Source: Rhodobacter sp. CZR27 (GTDB lineage: Bacteria; Pseudomonadota; Alphaproteobacteria; Rhodobacterales; Rhodobacteraceae). Taken from it: DNA of 64,000 nt. The stretch covers positions 1,264,501-1,328,500 of the forward strand of contig NZ_CP023548.1 in NCBI RefSeq assembly GCF_002407205.1, in the 5' to 3' direction. A model generated the notes under the pieces. It did no database searches. It was not told where the DNA came from and saw only the letters and a program-made list of their open reading frames with translations. Positions 34,206 through 42,891 of the stretch are shown here, in pieces. Made by a program: the position numbers and the translations under genes. Numbering within the stretch: the stretch's first letter is position 1; each line of letters opens with the position of its first letter.

Positions 34206-34649
34206 TCAGCTGCGCCAGGCCCGCGCCTCGCCCAGCAGGCTGACCAGTTCCTGCCGCATCTCGGTCAGCCGGCCCTTGGCCTCTGCGGATTGCGGCTGCG
34301 CGAGCGCCTCATCGAAAGCGTCCACCACATGCTGCTCGCCGCTCTCGACCTGCTTCAGGATGTCTTCGTCGATGTCGTCCACGAGAGACCGCATCGAGAC
34401 GACGGCGCGGTTCACGGTGGACATGAAGGTTCCATCCGCATCCGCCTCGCGGCCCGCCGCCGCCAGAAGTGCCGCGATCTGCCCGGCGTGGCGCTGGTGC
34501 AGGCCTCGGAAGCGCTCGGCGAGGGGGCGGAAGTCGGGCTCGGCCTTGTCGACCATGGTCTCGAACCCGGCGAGCACATCGATGGTGCGGTCGTGCAGCG
34601 CGCCCAGCGCGTCGGTGGCCTTCTCCTGGGGGTGGGACTGGTCGGTCAT
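34206..34649 (-). CDS. DUF2383/PA2169-type four-helix protein
   Basis: A 147-residue all-helical acidic protein: ALGALHDRTIDVLAGFETMV, RFRGLHQRHAGQIAALLAA, TVNRAVVSMRSLVDDID, ILKQVESGEQHVVDAFDEAL. This is the ferritin-like up-and-down bundle of the DUF2383/PA2169 family. Function of the family is not established; members often appear in stress-response contexts. A monocistronic leftward gene; the ABC-permease relic ends just downstream. Confidence 0.75.
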   Translation of the reverse strand: MTDQSHPQEKATDALGALHDRTIDVLAGFETMVDKAEPDFRPLAERFRGLHQRHAGQIAALLAAAGREADADGTFMSTVNRAVVSMRSLVDDIDEDILKQVESGEQHVVDAFDEALAQPQSAEAKGRLTEMRQELVSLLGEARAWRS

Positions 34650-35141
34650 TCACTCGTCCTTTCATGACATGGGAACCGTCCCAACGCGACATCGCTGCGG
34701 CGGTTCCGGGGCCTCGTCCTTGACGGCCGGAGCGGGGGCCCAGATCGAGCCTCACCACCGGGAGGATGCTGCGCCCCCTGTCTCTGCTCGTCGCCAGTCC
34801 GCTTGCCCCGCCGGCCCTTGCGCAGCAGGCGAGCGATACGTCGCGTCTGAGGCCGCGACCGCGCCCCGCCGCCTTCCACAGCCTCTCGCCCGCGGCGCAG
34901 GCCGCCATGGCGGCGAAGGAGGCGGGGCCGTCCGATCGAGGCGCAGGACTTGAGGGGGATCGCGGCCCATCAGATCAAGGCCGGAACGGCGGCCAAGGAG
35001 CTGCGCCAGCCGCTCCTCGGCCACGAGGTGATCCCGGTCGCGCTGACCTCGGGCCTGTACGCGATCTTGTTCGGCGACCGCCTCCGCGGCGGCGCCGACC
35101 CCCGCCGCGAGGGGATTGCGGTCGGCGAGTGAGGCGGGTCC
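34650..35141 (+). other. Intergenic stretch with a possible decayed small secreted-protein gene
   Basis: From 34766 a frame begins MLRPLSLLVASPLAPPALAQ, which resembles a signal peptide. After about 60 codons the protein-like sequence continues in another frame (LRGIAAHQIKAGTAAKEL to IAVGE, stop at 35132). It may be one frameshifted gene; no family recognised. Nothing else supported in these 492 bp. Confidence 0.3.
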
Positions 35142-36005
35142 TCAGACGGCGCCATGGCTCCGGTCATAGCCGTTCCCGGCCGGCGGCACCCAGCCCGTGG
35201 GCGGTGCTGCGGGCGCATAGATCTCGACCTGCAGCGGAAAGCAGGCGGCCGCGTCCGAGGAGTGTTCGGCCGAACAGTCGCCGCCGGGGCAGGCGGAGAG
35301 GCCGCCCAGCAGGTCGATTTCGGCGAAGAACTCCAGGTGATCGCCGGGTCGGACCGGGCTGGCCTTCATGAAATACTGCCCGGTGTCGCGGGTGAAGCCC
35401 GTGCACATGAAGACGTTGAGCACGTCGTGGATATGGCGCTCGGCTTCGGCGAGCGGCAGGCCCATGTGCGCGGACAGCGCTCGCGTCAGGTTCGAATGGC
35501 AGCAATGGTGATACTGCCCACCCGAGAGCAGGTGGTGCGTGTAGGGATCGCAGCGCGTGCCGATCACGTCATGCACCGAGCCGCCGTCGGCGTCGAAGCC
35601 ATACCAGTCGAGCGTGTCCTCGGTGATCGTGGCCATCGGGCGCAGATGCGGGAAGCCCGACCACAGCCGGTCCCCCGTCGACAGATGCGTGCCGTGCAGC
35701 GCGCGGGTCTTGCCCGAGTAGAACCGTTCCCGGAGGTCGCCCGCGTTCCACAGGTTCAGGTCACCCACCTGCGGCCCCTCGACCGAGGCGATGCGGAAGA
35801 AATGCGCCGCCGGAACCTCGAAGCAGCGCGCCTCGCGCGGCGGCACCAGGACCGTGCCGGTCAGACGCCAGCCCACGCGCGCCTCCCGAAGCCCCGCCAG
35901 ATCGGGTTGGGGCAGGGTGTCCACCGGGTAGCAGATGACGGGCGGGACGGCGCGGCGGGCACCGGCGTCGGCCGGGGCGGGGTGGTGCGGATGGTCGGGC
36001 TTCAT
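35142..36005 (-). CDS. DUF1989 (urea-carboxylase-associated) family protein
   Basis: A 287-residue protein of the DUF1989 family, whose members are often encoded with urea carboxylase/allophanate hydrolase or aminomethyltransferase genes. Seen: HFFRIASVEGPQVGDLNLWN, HLSTGDRLWSGFPHLRPMAT, a Cys/His-rich segment GQYHHCCHSNLTRAL that could bind metal, and QYFMKASPVRPGDHLEFFAE. The ATG at 36005 gives a normal N-terminus; longer upstream frames have no support. A decayed copy lies at 19955-20310. No urea-carboxylase genes are adjacent here. Confidence 0.85.
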   Translation of the reverse strand: MKPDHPHHPAPADAGARRAVPPVICYPVDTLPQPDLAGLREARVGWRLTGTVLVPPREARCFEVPAAHFFRIASVEGPQVGDLNLWNAGDLRERFYSGKTRALHGTHLSTGDRLWSGFPHLRPMATITEDTLDWYGFDADGGSVHDVIGTRCDPYTHHLLSGGQYHHCCHSNLTRALSAHMGLPLAEAERHIHDVLNVFMCTGFTRDTGQYFMKASPVRPGDHLEFFAEIDLLGGLSACPGGDCSAEHSSDAAACFPLQVEIYAPAAPPTGWVPPAGNGYDRSHGAV

Positions 36006-36348
36006 GCATGCTCCCTCGGACGGTTCAGCATGGCGCAGCCCCCGGCCGCAGGTCAATGCGCAGCGGCGGGCGCCCCGCTTTCCGGTGGTGGCTGCGCCTG
36101 CAAGGGGACATTCTCCCCCTTCCGGGAGGACGGCCGAAGCGCCCGAACCATCTGACGACACAACCCGTGCCAGCACAGGTGACAGGCGCATTACGTGCCG
36201 GCGAGGCCGGTGTCGCGCTCTTCCCGCAGCGGTCCTTCGTATCTTCTCCGGCATCCCAAGCCCGCCATCCTGGCAAGGCAGATCCTGAGGGTGCTGGCCT
36301 TGGAACCGATGCGGGAGTAGACTGCATCCCTCGGGCGAGGAGGGGGCC
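36006..36348 (+). other. Intergenic, no gene seen
   Basis: Divergent upstream region of the DUF1989 and VOC genes. No protein-like frame, RNA or clear repeat recognised. Confidence 0.5.
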
Positions 36349-36747
36349 ATGCATCTCGATGCCAGCCAGGTCACTGTGATGTTGCCGGTTCGCGATCTTG
36401 CACGGGCGCGCGAGTTCTACGAGCGGGCGCTGGCCCTGCCGGCCGGTGAGGAACGGCTCGACGGAAAGGTGGTCTATCGCTGCGGCGGCACCGAGATCGC
36501 GCTGTTCCCCAGGCCCGAGGGGACCAAGGCCGAGCATACCGCGCTGAGCTTCCGGGTGCACGATATCCGCGCTTCCATCGACCTGCTCGAAAGCCGCGGC
36601 GTGGTGTTCTCGGACTATGACATGCCGGGATTCAAGACGGTCGGGCACGTGTGCGTGCTGGGGTCGGAGAAAGCCGCCTGGTTCACCGACCCCGAGGGAA
36701 ACATCCTTTGCCTGCACGAGGATGTTCCCGCCTCTCAAGGCGCGTAG
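36349..36747 (+). CDS. VOC-superfamily (glyoxalase/bleomycin-resistance-like) protein
   Basis: A 132-residue single VOC protein: VTVMLPVRDLARAREFYERA (residues 7-26), GTEIALFPRPEG, HTALSFRVHDIRASIDLLES, AAWFTDPEGNILCLHED. The metal-binding pattern of glyoxalases (His/Gln/Glu) is only partly kept, with Glu in the final strand, so the reaction cannot be named. Monocistronic. Could be a lyase, dioxygenase-like or resistance protein. Confidence 0.85.
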   Translation: MHLDASQVTVMLPVRDLARAREFYERALALPAGEERLDGKVVYRCGGTEIALFPRPEGTKAEHTALSFRVHDIRASIDLLESRGVVFSDYDMPGFKTVGHVCVLGSEKAAWFTDPEGNILCLHEDVPASQGA

Positions 36748-36903
36748 AGGTCGCCTTCGCCCGCGAGAAGGCCCGCCATCCCGAACGCGGCTCTCCTCCC
36801 CGCCCCGGCGAACTTCGTCTCCCTGACAGACGCCCGACTGCGGCAGGGGCGGCACCTAGCGGCGGGGTTGCGGGTGCAGGCGCCGAACCGCCCTGACTCA
36901 ACG

Positions 36904-37836
36904 TCACTCAAGACGCCGTCCGCGCGGCAAAGCCACGGCGGCTCGTTCCTGGTCGGTCGGCTCCACACCATAGGGGCTGCTCTCCCGAACCAGCAGCCCG
37001 TGCAACTCGTCGATGAGCTTGGCACGTGGCGCCTTCGTCCGCTCGACGAGGCCGATCTGCCGATGCAACTGCGGTGAACCGAAAGGCACCTGGACCAGCG
37101 GAGCGGCGCAGTCCGCGATCGCGACATGCGGCACGACCGACACGCCCAGACCGTTCGCCACGCAGGCCGTGATGGCGCTGACGGTATCGATCTCGGCCAC
37201 TTCGGTGAGCGGCAGGTTCAGCCGGCCAAGCTCCAGGTCGATCAGGTGGGCGAGCGGGACATTGGCCCGGAACCGGACGAACGGGTAACGCGCAAGATAT
37301 TCCTCGACCGGGAGGATCGGCGATCCGGGCGGAGCGACAAGGAAAAGGGGCTCTCGCAGGAAGGGACGCCATCGCAGCGACGGGGGAAAGTTGCCGTGCT
37401 CGGCCACCATGGCCGCGTCGACCCGTCCCGCGACCACATCCTGCAGCAGGATCTCGGACAGCGAGACGCGCAGCTTGATCCTCAGGTCGGGATGGACCGC
37501 GCTCAACCGCACGATCGCACGCGGCAACAGCGACAGGGCGCTGGTCCGCACCGAGCCCAGCGACAGGATCCCCACGATTCGGCGCCCCGAGATTGCATCG
37601 ATCGCGTTGTCGGCCGCCCGCGTCAGCTCCTGCGCCGCCTCGACCATCTGCAACCCCGCCGCCGTCAGCTTCGGCGGACGTGAGGTCCGGTCGAAGAACT
37701 GCGCGCCAACCTCGGCCTCGAGCGCCTGGATCTGCTGGCTCACGGCGGAGACGCTCAGGTTAACGGCCACGGCGGCGCGGGAAAAACTCCCATGCTCCAC
37801 GATCGCCAGAAGGGTCTTCAGCTGCCGCGTGTCCAT
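36904..37836 (-). CDS. LysR-family transcriptional regulator
   Basis: A 310-residue regulator with an N-terminal winged helix-turn-helix (MDTRQLKTLLAIVEHGSFSR, VNLSVSAVSQQIQALEAEVG) and a periplasmic-binding-like effector domain (ILSLGSVRTSALSLLPRAIV to GLGVSVVPHVAIADC). The ATG at 37836 fits the family N-terminus. It is divergent from the dehydrogenase-RraA-TctCBA operon, the classic arrangement for a LysR protein that senses the operon's substrate. A dyad in the intergenic gap is the candidate binding site. Confidence 0.92.
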   Translation of the reverse strand: MDTRQLKTLLAIVEHGSFSRAAVAVNLSVSAVSQQIQALEAEVGAQFFDRTSRPPKLTAAGLQMVEAAQELTRAADNAIDAISGRRIVGILSLGSVRTSALSLLPRAIVRLSAVHPDLRIKLRVSLSEILLQDVVAGRVDAAMVAEHGNFPPSLRWRPFLREPLFLVAPPGSPILPVEEYLARYPFVRFRANVPLAHLIDLELGRLNLPLTEVAEIDTVSAITACVANGLGVSVVPHVAIADCAAPLVQVPFGSPQLHRQIGLVERTKAPRAKLIDELHGLLVRESSPYGVEPTDQERAAVALPRGRRLE

Positions 37837-37853
37837 TGTTTCAGAAAACCTTA

Positions 37854-37870
37854 ATATCACGTTCAGATAT
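37854..37870 (+). promoter_or_regulatory. Candidate LysR binding site ATATC-N7-GATAT
   Basis: A perfect 5-bp inverted repeat with a 7-bp centre (17 bp in all) containing the T-N11-A pattern of LysR boxes, in the AT-rich centre of the 110-bp divergent promoter region. Confidence 0.55.
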
Positions 37871-37946
37871 ACGGTCTTTGCTCCAGAGATTTCAATGCTA
37901 TCCGGGTTCAGAGGCAAAGGGCCTCGATGCCGAAACGGGGAGATGC

Positions 37947-38942
37947 ATGTCGGACAAGGTTCTGATCACCGGGCCAAGCCTTGCCCCGGCCGCGGTGGCC
38001 GTGCTGGAGGCCGCAGGTCTTGCCCCGGCCTATGTGCCGCCCTATTCGGCCGGGGATGGTCTTGTCGATGCCGTGCGCGCGGCCTCTCCGGTCGGGATCA
38101 TCTCGCGCATGGGCCGGATCGACGCAGCGGTGTTCGAGGCCGCCCCGCGCCTGCGGGTGATAGCGAAGCACGGCGTCGGCGTGGACAACATCGACCTGCA
38201 GCAGGCAAGCGCCCATGGCGTGCCGGTGCTGGTCGCGACGGGCGCCAACGCCGTCTCGGTGGCGGAACATGCCATGGCGCTGCTCTTTGCGGTCGCGAAG
38301 CGCATCGTCGCGCTCGACGGCGGCCTGCGCGCCGGCCGGTGGGAGAAGCCGGGCTTCCGCGGCCGCGAACTGGCGGGATCGAGTCTCGGGCTCGTCGCCT
38401 TCGGCGCCATCGCCCGGCAGACGGCGGTCTATGCCCGGGCGTTCGGCATGGACGTGATGGCCTACGATCCCTTCTGCCCGTCGGAGACCGTCGCCGCGGC
38501 AGGGGTTACGGCGGTCAAGGATCTCGACGATCTGGTGGCGCGCTGCGACATCCTCAGCCTGCATTCGCCGCTGACGCCCGAAACCCGGAACATGATCGAC
38601 GCGCGGCGGCTTTCGCTGATGAAGCCGGACGCGATCCTGATCAACACCGCGCGGGGCGGGCTGATCGACGAGGGGGCCCTCGCGGCGGCCCTGGCCGAGG
38701 GCCGGATCGCCGGCGCCGGGCTTGACACCTTCGCCCAGGAACCGCCCGCCGCCGATCATCCGTTCTGGCGCGAGCCGCGGCTGGTCATGACCCCGCATAT
38801 CGGCGGCGTGACCGAGGCCGCCAACGCCCGCGTCGGCATCGAGGCGGCGCAGGGCATCGTCGATCTGCTGTCTGGGCGCCCGGTTCCGTCGGCCCGGATC
38901 GTCAACCGCGCCGCATTGGCTGCCCACCCCGTCAGCCCCTGA
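37947..38942 (+). CDS. D-isomer-specific 2-hydroxyacid dehydrogenase (SerA/PGDH-like)
   Basis: A 331-residue NAD-dependent dehydrogenase. HGVGVDNIDLQQA and the Rossmann segment SLGLVAFGAIARQTA (last glycine of GxGxxG replaced by Ala) are followed by the catalytic set: Arg in NTARGGLIDE, acidic residue in LDTFAQEPP and His in MTPHIGG. Without the ACT domains of true phosphoglycerate dehydrogenase, it more likely oxidises or reduces a dedicated hydroxy/oxo acid. First gene of the operon under the LysR protein; 13 bp before the RraA-like gene. Confidence 0.9.
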   Translation: MSDKVLITGPSLAPAAVAVLEAAGLAPAYVPPYSAGDGLVDAVRAASPVGIISRMGRIDAAVFEAAPRLRVIAKHGVGVDNIDLQQASAHGVPVLVATGANAVSVAEHAMALLFAVAKRIVALDGGLRAGRWEKPGFRGRELAGSSLGLVAFGAIARQTAVYARAFGMDVMAYDPFCPSETVAAAGVTAVKDLDDLVARCDILSLHSPLTPETRNMIDARRLSLMKPDAILINTARGGLIDEGALAAALAEGRIAGAGLDTFAQEPPAADHPFWREPRLVMTPHIGGVTEAANARVGIEAAQGIVDLLSGRPVPSARIVNRAALAAHPVSP

Positions 38943-38955
38943 GAAGGAGAACCCC

Positions 38956-39639
38956 ATGACCATCGGCTTTCGCATTCTGACACGCGGGCAGGCGGTGTCC
39001 GCCAACCTGGTGGCCCGGTTTGCCGCGCTTCCCGTGGCCAATGTCAGCGACAGCATGCACCGGATGACGGCCGCCGGCCCCCGCCTGCAGAAGATGCACC
39101 GCGACGGCACGCTCGCCGGACCCGCGCTCACCGTGAAGACGCGCCCGGGCGACAACCTGATGCTGCACAAGGCCATCGACCTCGCGGCCCCCGGTGACGT
39201 GATCGTGGTCGATGCCGGCGGCGATCTCACGAACTCGCTGATGGGCGAGTTGATGCTGGCGCACGCCGTCCGGCGCGGCGTGGCGGGATTCGTTCTGAAC
39301 GGCGCCATCCGCGACGCGGATGCGTTCCTGACCACGAACCTGCCGGTCTATGCTGCGGGAGTCACCCACCGCGGCCCCTACAAGGATGGTCCGGGCGAAA
39401 TCAATGTGCCCGTCGCCATCGACGGCATGGTTATCGAGCCGGGCGACCTCGTGCTGGGCGACAGCGATGGCGTGCTGTCGGTGCCCTTCGCCGTGGCCGA
39501 AGAGGTCTTCGCGCGAACGGTCGCCAAGCAGGAAGCCGAGGCGAAGCTGATGGCGGCCATTGCCGCCGGCACGAACGACCGGAGCTGGGTGGATGCGGCG
39601 CTGCGGAAGCTGGGCTGCGAGATGCCGGAAGACGCCTGA
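38956..39639 (+). CDS. RraA-like aldolase (4-hydroxy-4-methyl-2-oxoglutarate/CHA aldolase family)
   Basis: A 227-residue protein of the RraA/class II pyruvate-aldolase fold: ANVSDSMHRM, GPALTVKTRPGDN, GDVIVVDAGGDLTNSLMGEL, and the hallmark VLNGAIRDADAF, whose Arg-Asp pair binds pyruvate and metal in HMG aldolases. VLGDSDGVLSVP follows. Probably splits a 4-hydroxy-2-oxo acid into pyruvate plus another oxo acid or aldehyde, rather than acting as an RNase E inhibitor. Coupled to a dehydrogenase and a Tct uptake system in one operon. Confidence 0.85.
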   Translation: MTIGFRILTRGQAVSANLVARFAALPVANVSDSMHRMTAAGPRLQKMHRDGTLAGPALTVKTRPGDNLMLHKAIDLAAPGDVIVVDAGGDLTNSLMGELMLAHAVRRGVAGFVLNGAIRDADAFLTTNLPVYAAGVTHRGPYKDGPGEINVPVAIDGMVIEPGDLVLGDSDGVLSVPFAVAEEVFARTVAKQEAEAKLMAAIAAGTNDRSWVDAALRKLGCEMPEDA

Positions 39640-39647
39640 GACAGGAG

Positions 39648-39668
39648 GCCCCTGCACGGTGCAGGGGC
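39648..39668 (+). promoter_or_regulatory. Intercistronic hairpin before tctC
   Basis: GCCCCTGC-ACGGT-GCAGGGGC, an 8-10 bp stem without a T tract, between the aldolase and tctC genes. Such hairpins often stabilise the downstream binding-protein message; the role here is inferred. Confidence 0.45.
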
Positions 39669-39687
39669 GGACAAGGGAGGAGACCAC

Positions 39688-40641
39688 ATGTCCATCACCA
39701 GGATCGCGGCCCTGGCCGCAACCGTTTCGATCGCCGCCACGGGGGCTGCTTTGGCCGACTGGCCGACCGACCGGCCGATCGAGATGATCGTCGCCTTCGC
39801 CCCCGGCGGCGGCACCGACATCATGCTGCGCACGCTCGCGCCGTTCCTCGAGGCCGAGCTCGCCACCCAGATCCCGGTGCTGAACCGGCCCGGCGCCTCG
39901 GGCGAGATCGCCTATACGGCACTCTCGCAGGCGCGGGCAGACGGCTACACCGTCTCGTCGCTCAACACGCCGGGGTTCCTTACGATGCAGATCGATCGCA
40001 AGCTGCGCTACGATCCGGCCGCGATCTGCCCCATCGCGCGCATTGTCGAGGATCCGGGCACCTTCATCGTGCAGCCGGATTCGGAGTTCCAGACGCTCGG
40101 CGATCTCGTCGCTTACGCCAAGGAGCATCCGGGCGCCGTCTCGGTCGCCACGACCGGCAAGGGCACCGACGAGCATCTCGCCATGCTCCAGCTTGAGCAG
40201 GCGGCGGGCATCGACCTGACGGCGGTGCCGTTCGGCGGCGCAAACGAGGCGAAGACCGCGCTCCTTGGCGGGCATGTGCAGGTCATCGGCCTGAACGTCG
40301 GGGAGTACGCCACCAGCGAGAAGTCGAGCTTCCGCGCGCTCGCGCAGTTCTCGGAAGCGCGCTCGGTGCTGGCCGAGGACCTGCCGACCGCGAAGGAACA
40401 GGGCTTCGACGTCATCATGTCCTCCGAGCGGGGCCTTGCCGCGCGCTGCGACGTTCCGGAGGACGTGCGCCAGAAGATCTCTGACGCGGTGAACGTGGCG
40501 CTGGCCGATCCGGCCTTCCTCGAGAAGGCGAAGCAGCAGGCGCTGCCGCTCTCCTACAAGTCCGGCGCGGACTGGCAGGCCGACATGCCGGCGCGGCTCG
40601 CCCGCTACACCGAGATCTTCAAGCTGATCGAGGGCGAGTGA
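39688..40641 (+). CDS. tctC: Tripartite tricarboxylate transporter substrate-binding protein TctC
   Basis: A 317-residue periplasmic protein with a Sec signal (MSITRIAALAATVSIAATGA, cleavage near ALA). The family block is WPTDRPIEMIVAFAPGGGTD, followed by PVLNRPGASGEIAYTALSQA. Captures a carboxylic acid and hands it to the TctBA membrane complex. Its TGA overlaps the ATG of tctB by one base. The ligand is unknown, presumably the substrate of the linked dehydrogenase and aldolase. Confidence 0.93.
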   Translation: MSITRIAALAATVSIAATGAALADWPTDRPIEMIVAFAPGGGTDIMLRTLAPFLEAELATQIPVLNRPGASGEIAYTALSQARADGYTVSSLNTPGFLTMQIDRKLRYDPAAICPIARIVEDPGTFIVQPDSEFQTLGDLVAYAKEHPGAVSVATTGKGTDEHLAMLQLEQAAGIDLTAVPFGGANEAKTALLGGHVQVIGLNVGEYATSEKSSFRALAQFSEARSVLAEDLPTAKEQGFDVIMSSERGLAARCDVPEDVRQKISDAVNVALADPAFLEKAKQQALPLSYKSGADWQADMPARLARYTEIFKLIEGE

Positions 40642-41099
40642 TGCCGGCGCCTGGCATCGCGAGGGGCAACCGTCCCGACCTGTTCTCGGCCCTGCTGTTC
40701 GCAGGGCTGGGGACGCTCGGCCTGATCCTCGGCCGGGGGCTGGAGGCCGGCCATCTGGCGCAGATGGGTCCGGGCTTCCTTCCGCGCGTCGTCTCGGTCC
40801 TGCTGATCGGCGTGGGGCTGGCTGTCGGTCTGCCGGCGCTCCGCCGGCCGGCGCAGGCGATCGATCAGGTCCGGCTGCGGCCGGTCGCGGTGATCACGCT
40901 TTCGATCGTCGTCTTCGCCTATGTGGCGACGCATCTCGGCTTCGTGCTGGCCTCGCTCTGGCTGATCCTGGCCGGGTCCCTCGCAGATCCGGGCGGGCGT
41001 TGGCGGCAGATCCTTCCGCTCGCGGTGGGGCTGACCGCAGCCAGTGCCCTGCTCTTCGTCTACGGCCTCGGCGTGCAGATCCCGCTCTGGCCGTTCTGA
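40641..41099 (+). CDS. tctB: TctB small membrane subunit (DUF1468)
   Basis: A 152-residue protein with four predicted membrane helices (LFSALLFAGLGTLGLILGRG, FLPRVVSVLLIGVGLAVGL, VAVITLSIVVFAYVATHLG, ILPLAVGLTAASALLFVYGL), the normal size of TctB. Encoded between tctC and tctA. The ATG at 40641 overlaps the tctC stop. Confidence 0.9.
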   Translation: MPAPGIARGNRPDLFSALLFAGLGTLGLILGRGLEAGHLAQMGPGFLPRVVSVLLIGVGLAVGLPALRRPAQAIDQVRLRPVAVITLSIVVFAYVATHLGFVLASLWLILAGSLADPGGRWRQILPLAVGLTAASALLFVYGLGVQIPLWPF

Positions 41100-41124
41100 C
41101 CGTCAGCGTCCCGGGGAGGAGACC

Positions 41125-42633
41125 ATGACATTCATCGACCTGCTCATGCTCGGTCTGGGTGAGGCGCTCACGCCCGCCAACCTGAGCTTCTGCCTGCTGG
41201 GTGCCTTGCTCGGCACGCTGATCGGCGTGCTGCCCGGCATCGGGCCGACCGCCACCATCGCCGTGCTCCTGCCGATCACCTTCTACCTGCCGCCGCTCGC
41301 CGGCATCATCATGCTGGCCGGGATCTATTACGGCGCGCAATACGGCGGCTCGACCACGGCCGTGCTGGTGAACCTGCCTGGCGAAGCCTCGGCCGTCGTC
41401 ACCACACTGGACGGCTACCAGATGGCGCAGCAGGGCCGCGCGGGTGCGGCACTGGCCGTGGCCGCGCTTGGTTCGTTCTTCGCCGGAACGGTGGCGACCT
41501 TTGCCATCGCGCTTGCCGGCCCGTCGCTGTCGCGCTTCGCGCTGTCGTTCGGACCGGCGGAATATGTCTCGCTCATGGTGTTCGGCCTGCTGGCCGCGAC
41601 CATCCTTGCGAGCGGTCCGGTGCTGAAGGCGGTCGGCATGATCCTCGTGGGGCTCCTGCTCGGCATGGTCGGCACCGATGCCGAGACCGGCGCCGAACGA
41701 CTGACCTTCGGCGCGATCGAGCTGTTCGACGGCATCGACTTCATCGTGATCGCCATCGGCCTCTTCGGATTCTCCGAGATCATCGCCAACCTCGAGCGCA
41801 GCGGCTCCGCAGGTGTGACGCTCGCGCCGCTGACACGGCTCTGGCCCACGCGCGAGGACTTCCGCCGCTCGTGGCCGGCCGTGCTGCGCGGCACCGGGCT
41901 AGGAACGCTGCTTGGGCTTCTTCCGGGCGGTGGGGCGACGCTCGCCTCGTTCAGCGCCTACTCGCTGGAAAAGAAGGTCTCGCGCCATCCCGAAGCGTTC
42001 GGAACCGGCGTCGTCGAAGGGGTCGCTGCACCCGAGGCCGCCAACAACGCCGCGGCGCAGTCCTCCTTCATCCCGCTTCTGACCCTTGGCATCCCCTCGA
42101 ACAACATGATGGCGATGATGCTCAGCGCCTTCATGATCCACGGCATCACGCCCGGTCCGACCGTGTTGACCAATCAGCCCGAGATCTTCTGGGGCCTCGT
42201 CGCCAGCATGTGGATCGGCAACCTGCTGCTCGTGATCATCAACCTGCCGATGATCGGGATCTGGGTGAAGCTGCTGACGGTGCCCTACCGCCTGCTCTAC
42301 CCGGCGATCCTGCTGTTCTGCTGCATCGGTGTCTACAGCATGAACAACCGGATCTTCGACGTGGTGCTCGCCGCGGGGTTCGGGCTTCTCGGCTACGCCT
42401 TCCGCAAGGCGCGCTGCGAGCCGGGACCGCTGCTTCTGGGCTTCGTGCTCGGCCCGCTGCTCGAGGCGAACCTCCGGCGCGCCATGCTGATCACGCAAGG
42501 CGACCCCGGCATCTTCGTCGAGCGCCCGATCAGCCTGGTCATGCTCGTGGCGACGGTGATCCTGCTCGCGCTGATGATCCTCCCCTCCTTCCGCCGCAGT
42601 CGCGAGGAGGCCTTCCAGGAAGAGGAGGCCTGA
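41125..42633 (+). CDS. tctA: TctA large membrane subunit
   Basis: A 502-residue polytopic protein with the TctA signature segments GALLGTLIGVLPGIGPTATI, IYYGAQYGGSTTAVLVNLPG and ASFSAYSLEKKVSRHPEAFG, then GVAAPEAANNAAAQSSFIPL. About ten to twelve membrane helices. Forms the transport channel with TctB and uses an ion gradient. GGAGGAG precedes the ATG at 41125. A strong terminator follows 24 bp after the stop. Confidence 0.94.
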   Translation: MTFIDLLMLGLGEALTPANLSFCLLGALLGTLIGVLPGIGPTATIAVLLPITFYLPPLAGIIMLAGIYYGAQYGGSTTAVLVNLPGEASAVVTTLDGYQMAQQGRAGAALAVAALGSFFAGTVATFAIALAGPSLSRFALSFGPAEYVSLMVFGLLAATILASGPVLKAVGMILVGLLLGMVGTDAETGAERLTFGAIELFDGIDFIVIAIGLFGFSEIIANLERSGSAGVTLAPLTRLWPTREDFRRSWPAVLRGTGLGTLLGLLPGGGATLASFSAYSLEKKVSRHPEAFGTGVVEGVAAPEAANNAAAQSSFIPLLTLGIPSNNMMAMMLSAFMIHGITPGPTVLTNQPEIFWGLVASMWIGNLLLVIINLPMIGIWVKLLTVPYRLLYPAILLFCCIGVYSMNNRIFDVVLAAGFGLLGYAFRKARCEPGPLLLGFVLGPLLEANLRRAMLITQGDPGIFVERPISLVMLVATVILLALMILPSFRRSREEAFQEEEA

Positions 42634-42657
42634 GAGGGGGTCAGCTGCACGCGAGAC

Positions 42658-42694
42658 AGAAGATCCGGCGCCACGGTCGTGCGCCGGATCTTCT
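42658..42694 (+). terminator. Terminator of the tct operon
   Basis: A perfect 14-bp stem AGAAGATCCGGCGC / GCGCCGGATCTTCT with a 9-base loop, followed by GCTTGTCTT. Confidence 0.8.
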
Positions 42695-42720
42695 GCTTGT
42701 CTTCAGGGCCGCGGAACCGA

Positions 42721-42891
42721 TCAGCCGCGACCGATCCTGCGGAACGCGGCCGGGTCGATCCCGAGGATTGCGAGGTCATGCGCGGCGGGCATCACGTGTC
42801 GCTCGGCACAGGCAGAGGCGCGCACCGCCGCGAAGAAGACATCAGCCGCACCCAGAGCCAAGTTCAGGAGCGCGGGGACCTTGAATTTCAT
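42721..42891 (-). CDS. Small conserved-looking protein (56 aa)
   Basis: MKFKVPALLNLALGAADVFF, AAVRASACAERHVMPAAHDL, AILGIDPAAFRRIGRG. A compact frame with ATG start and balanced composition, unlike surrounding GC-rich noise. The hydrophobic N-terminal half and the AERHVMPAAHDLAILGIDP stretch look like a real small protein of this bacterial group. No function known. Lies convergently behind the tct terminator. Confidence 0.45.
   Translation of the reverse strand: MKFKVPALLNLALGAADVFFAAVRASACAERHVMPAAHDLAILGIDPAAFRRIGRG

Noticed and set aside
39648..39668. Hairpin as a terminator inside the tct operon
   Set aside because: No T tract and tctC follows at once with a good ribosome-binding site; kept only as an intercistronic structure.
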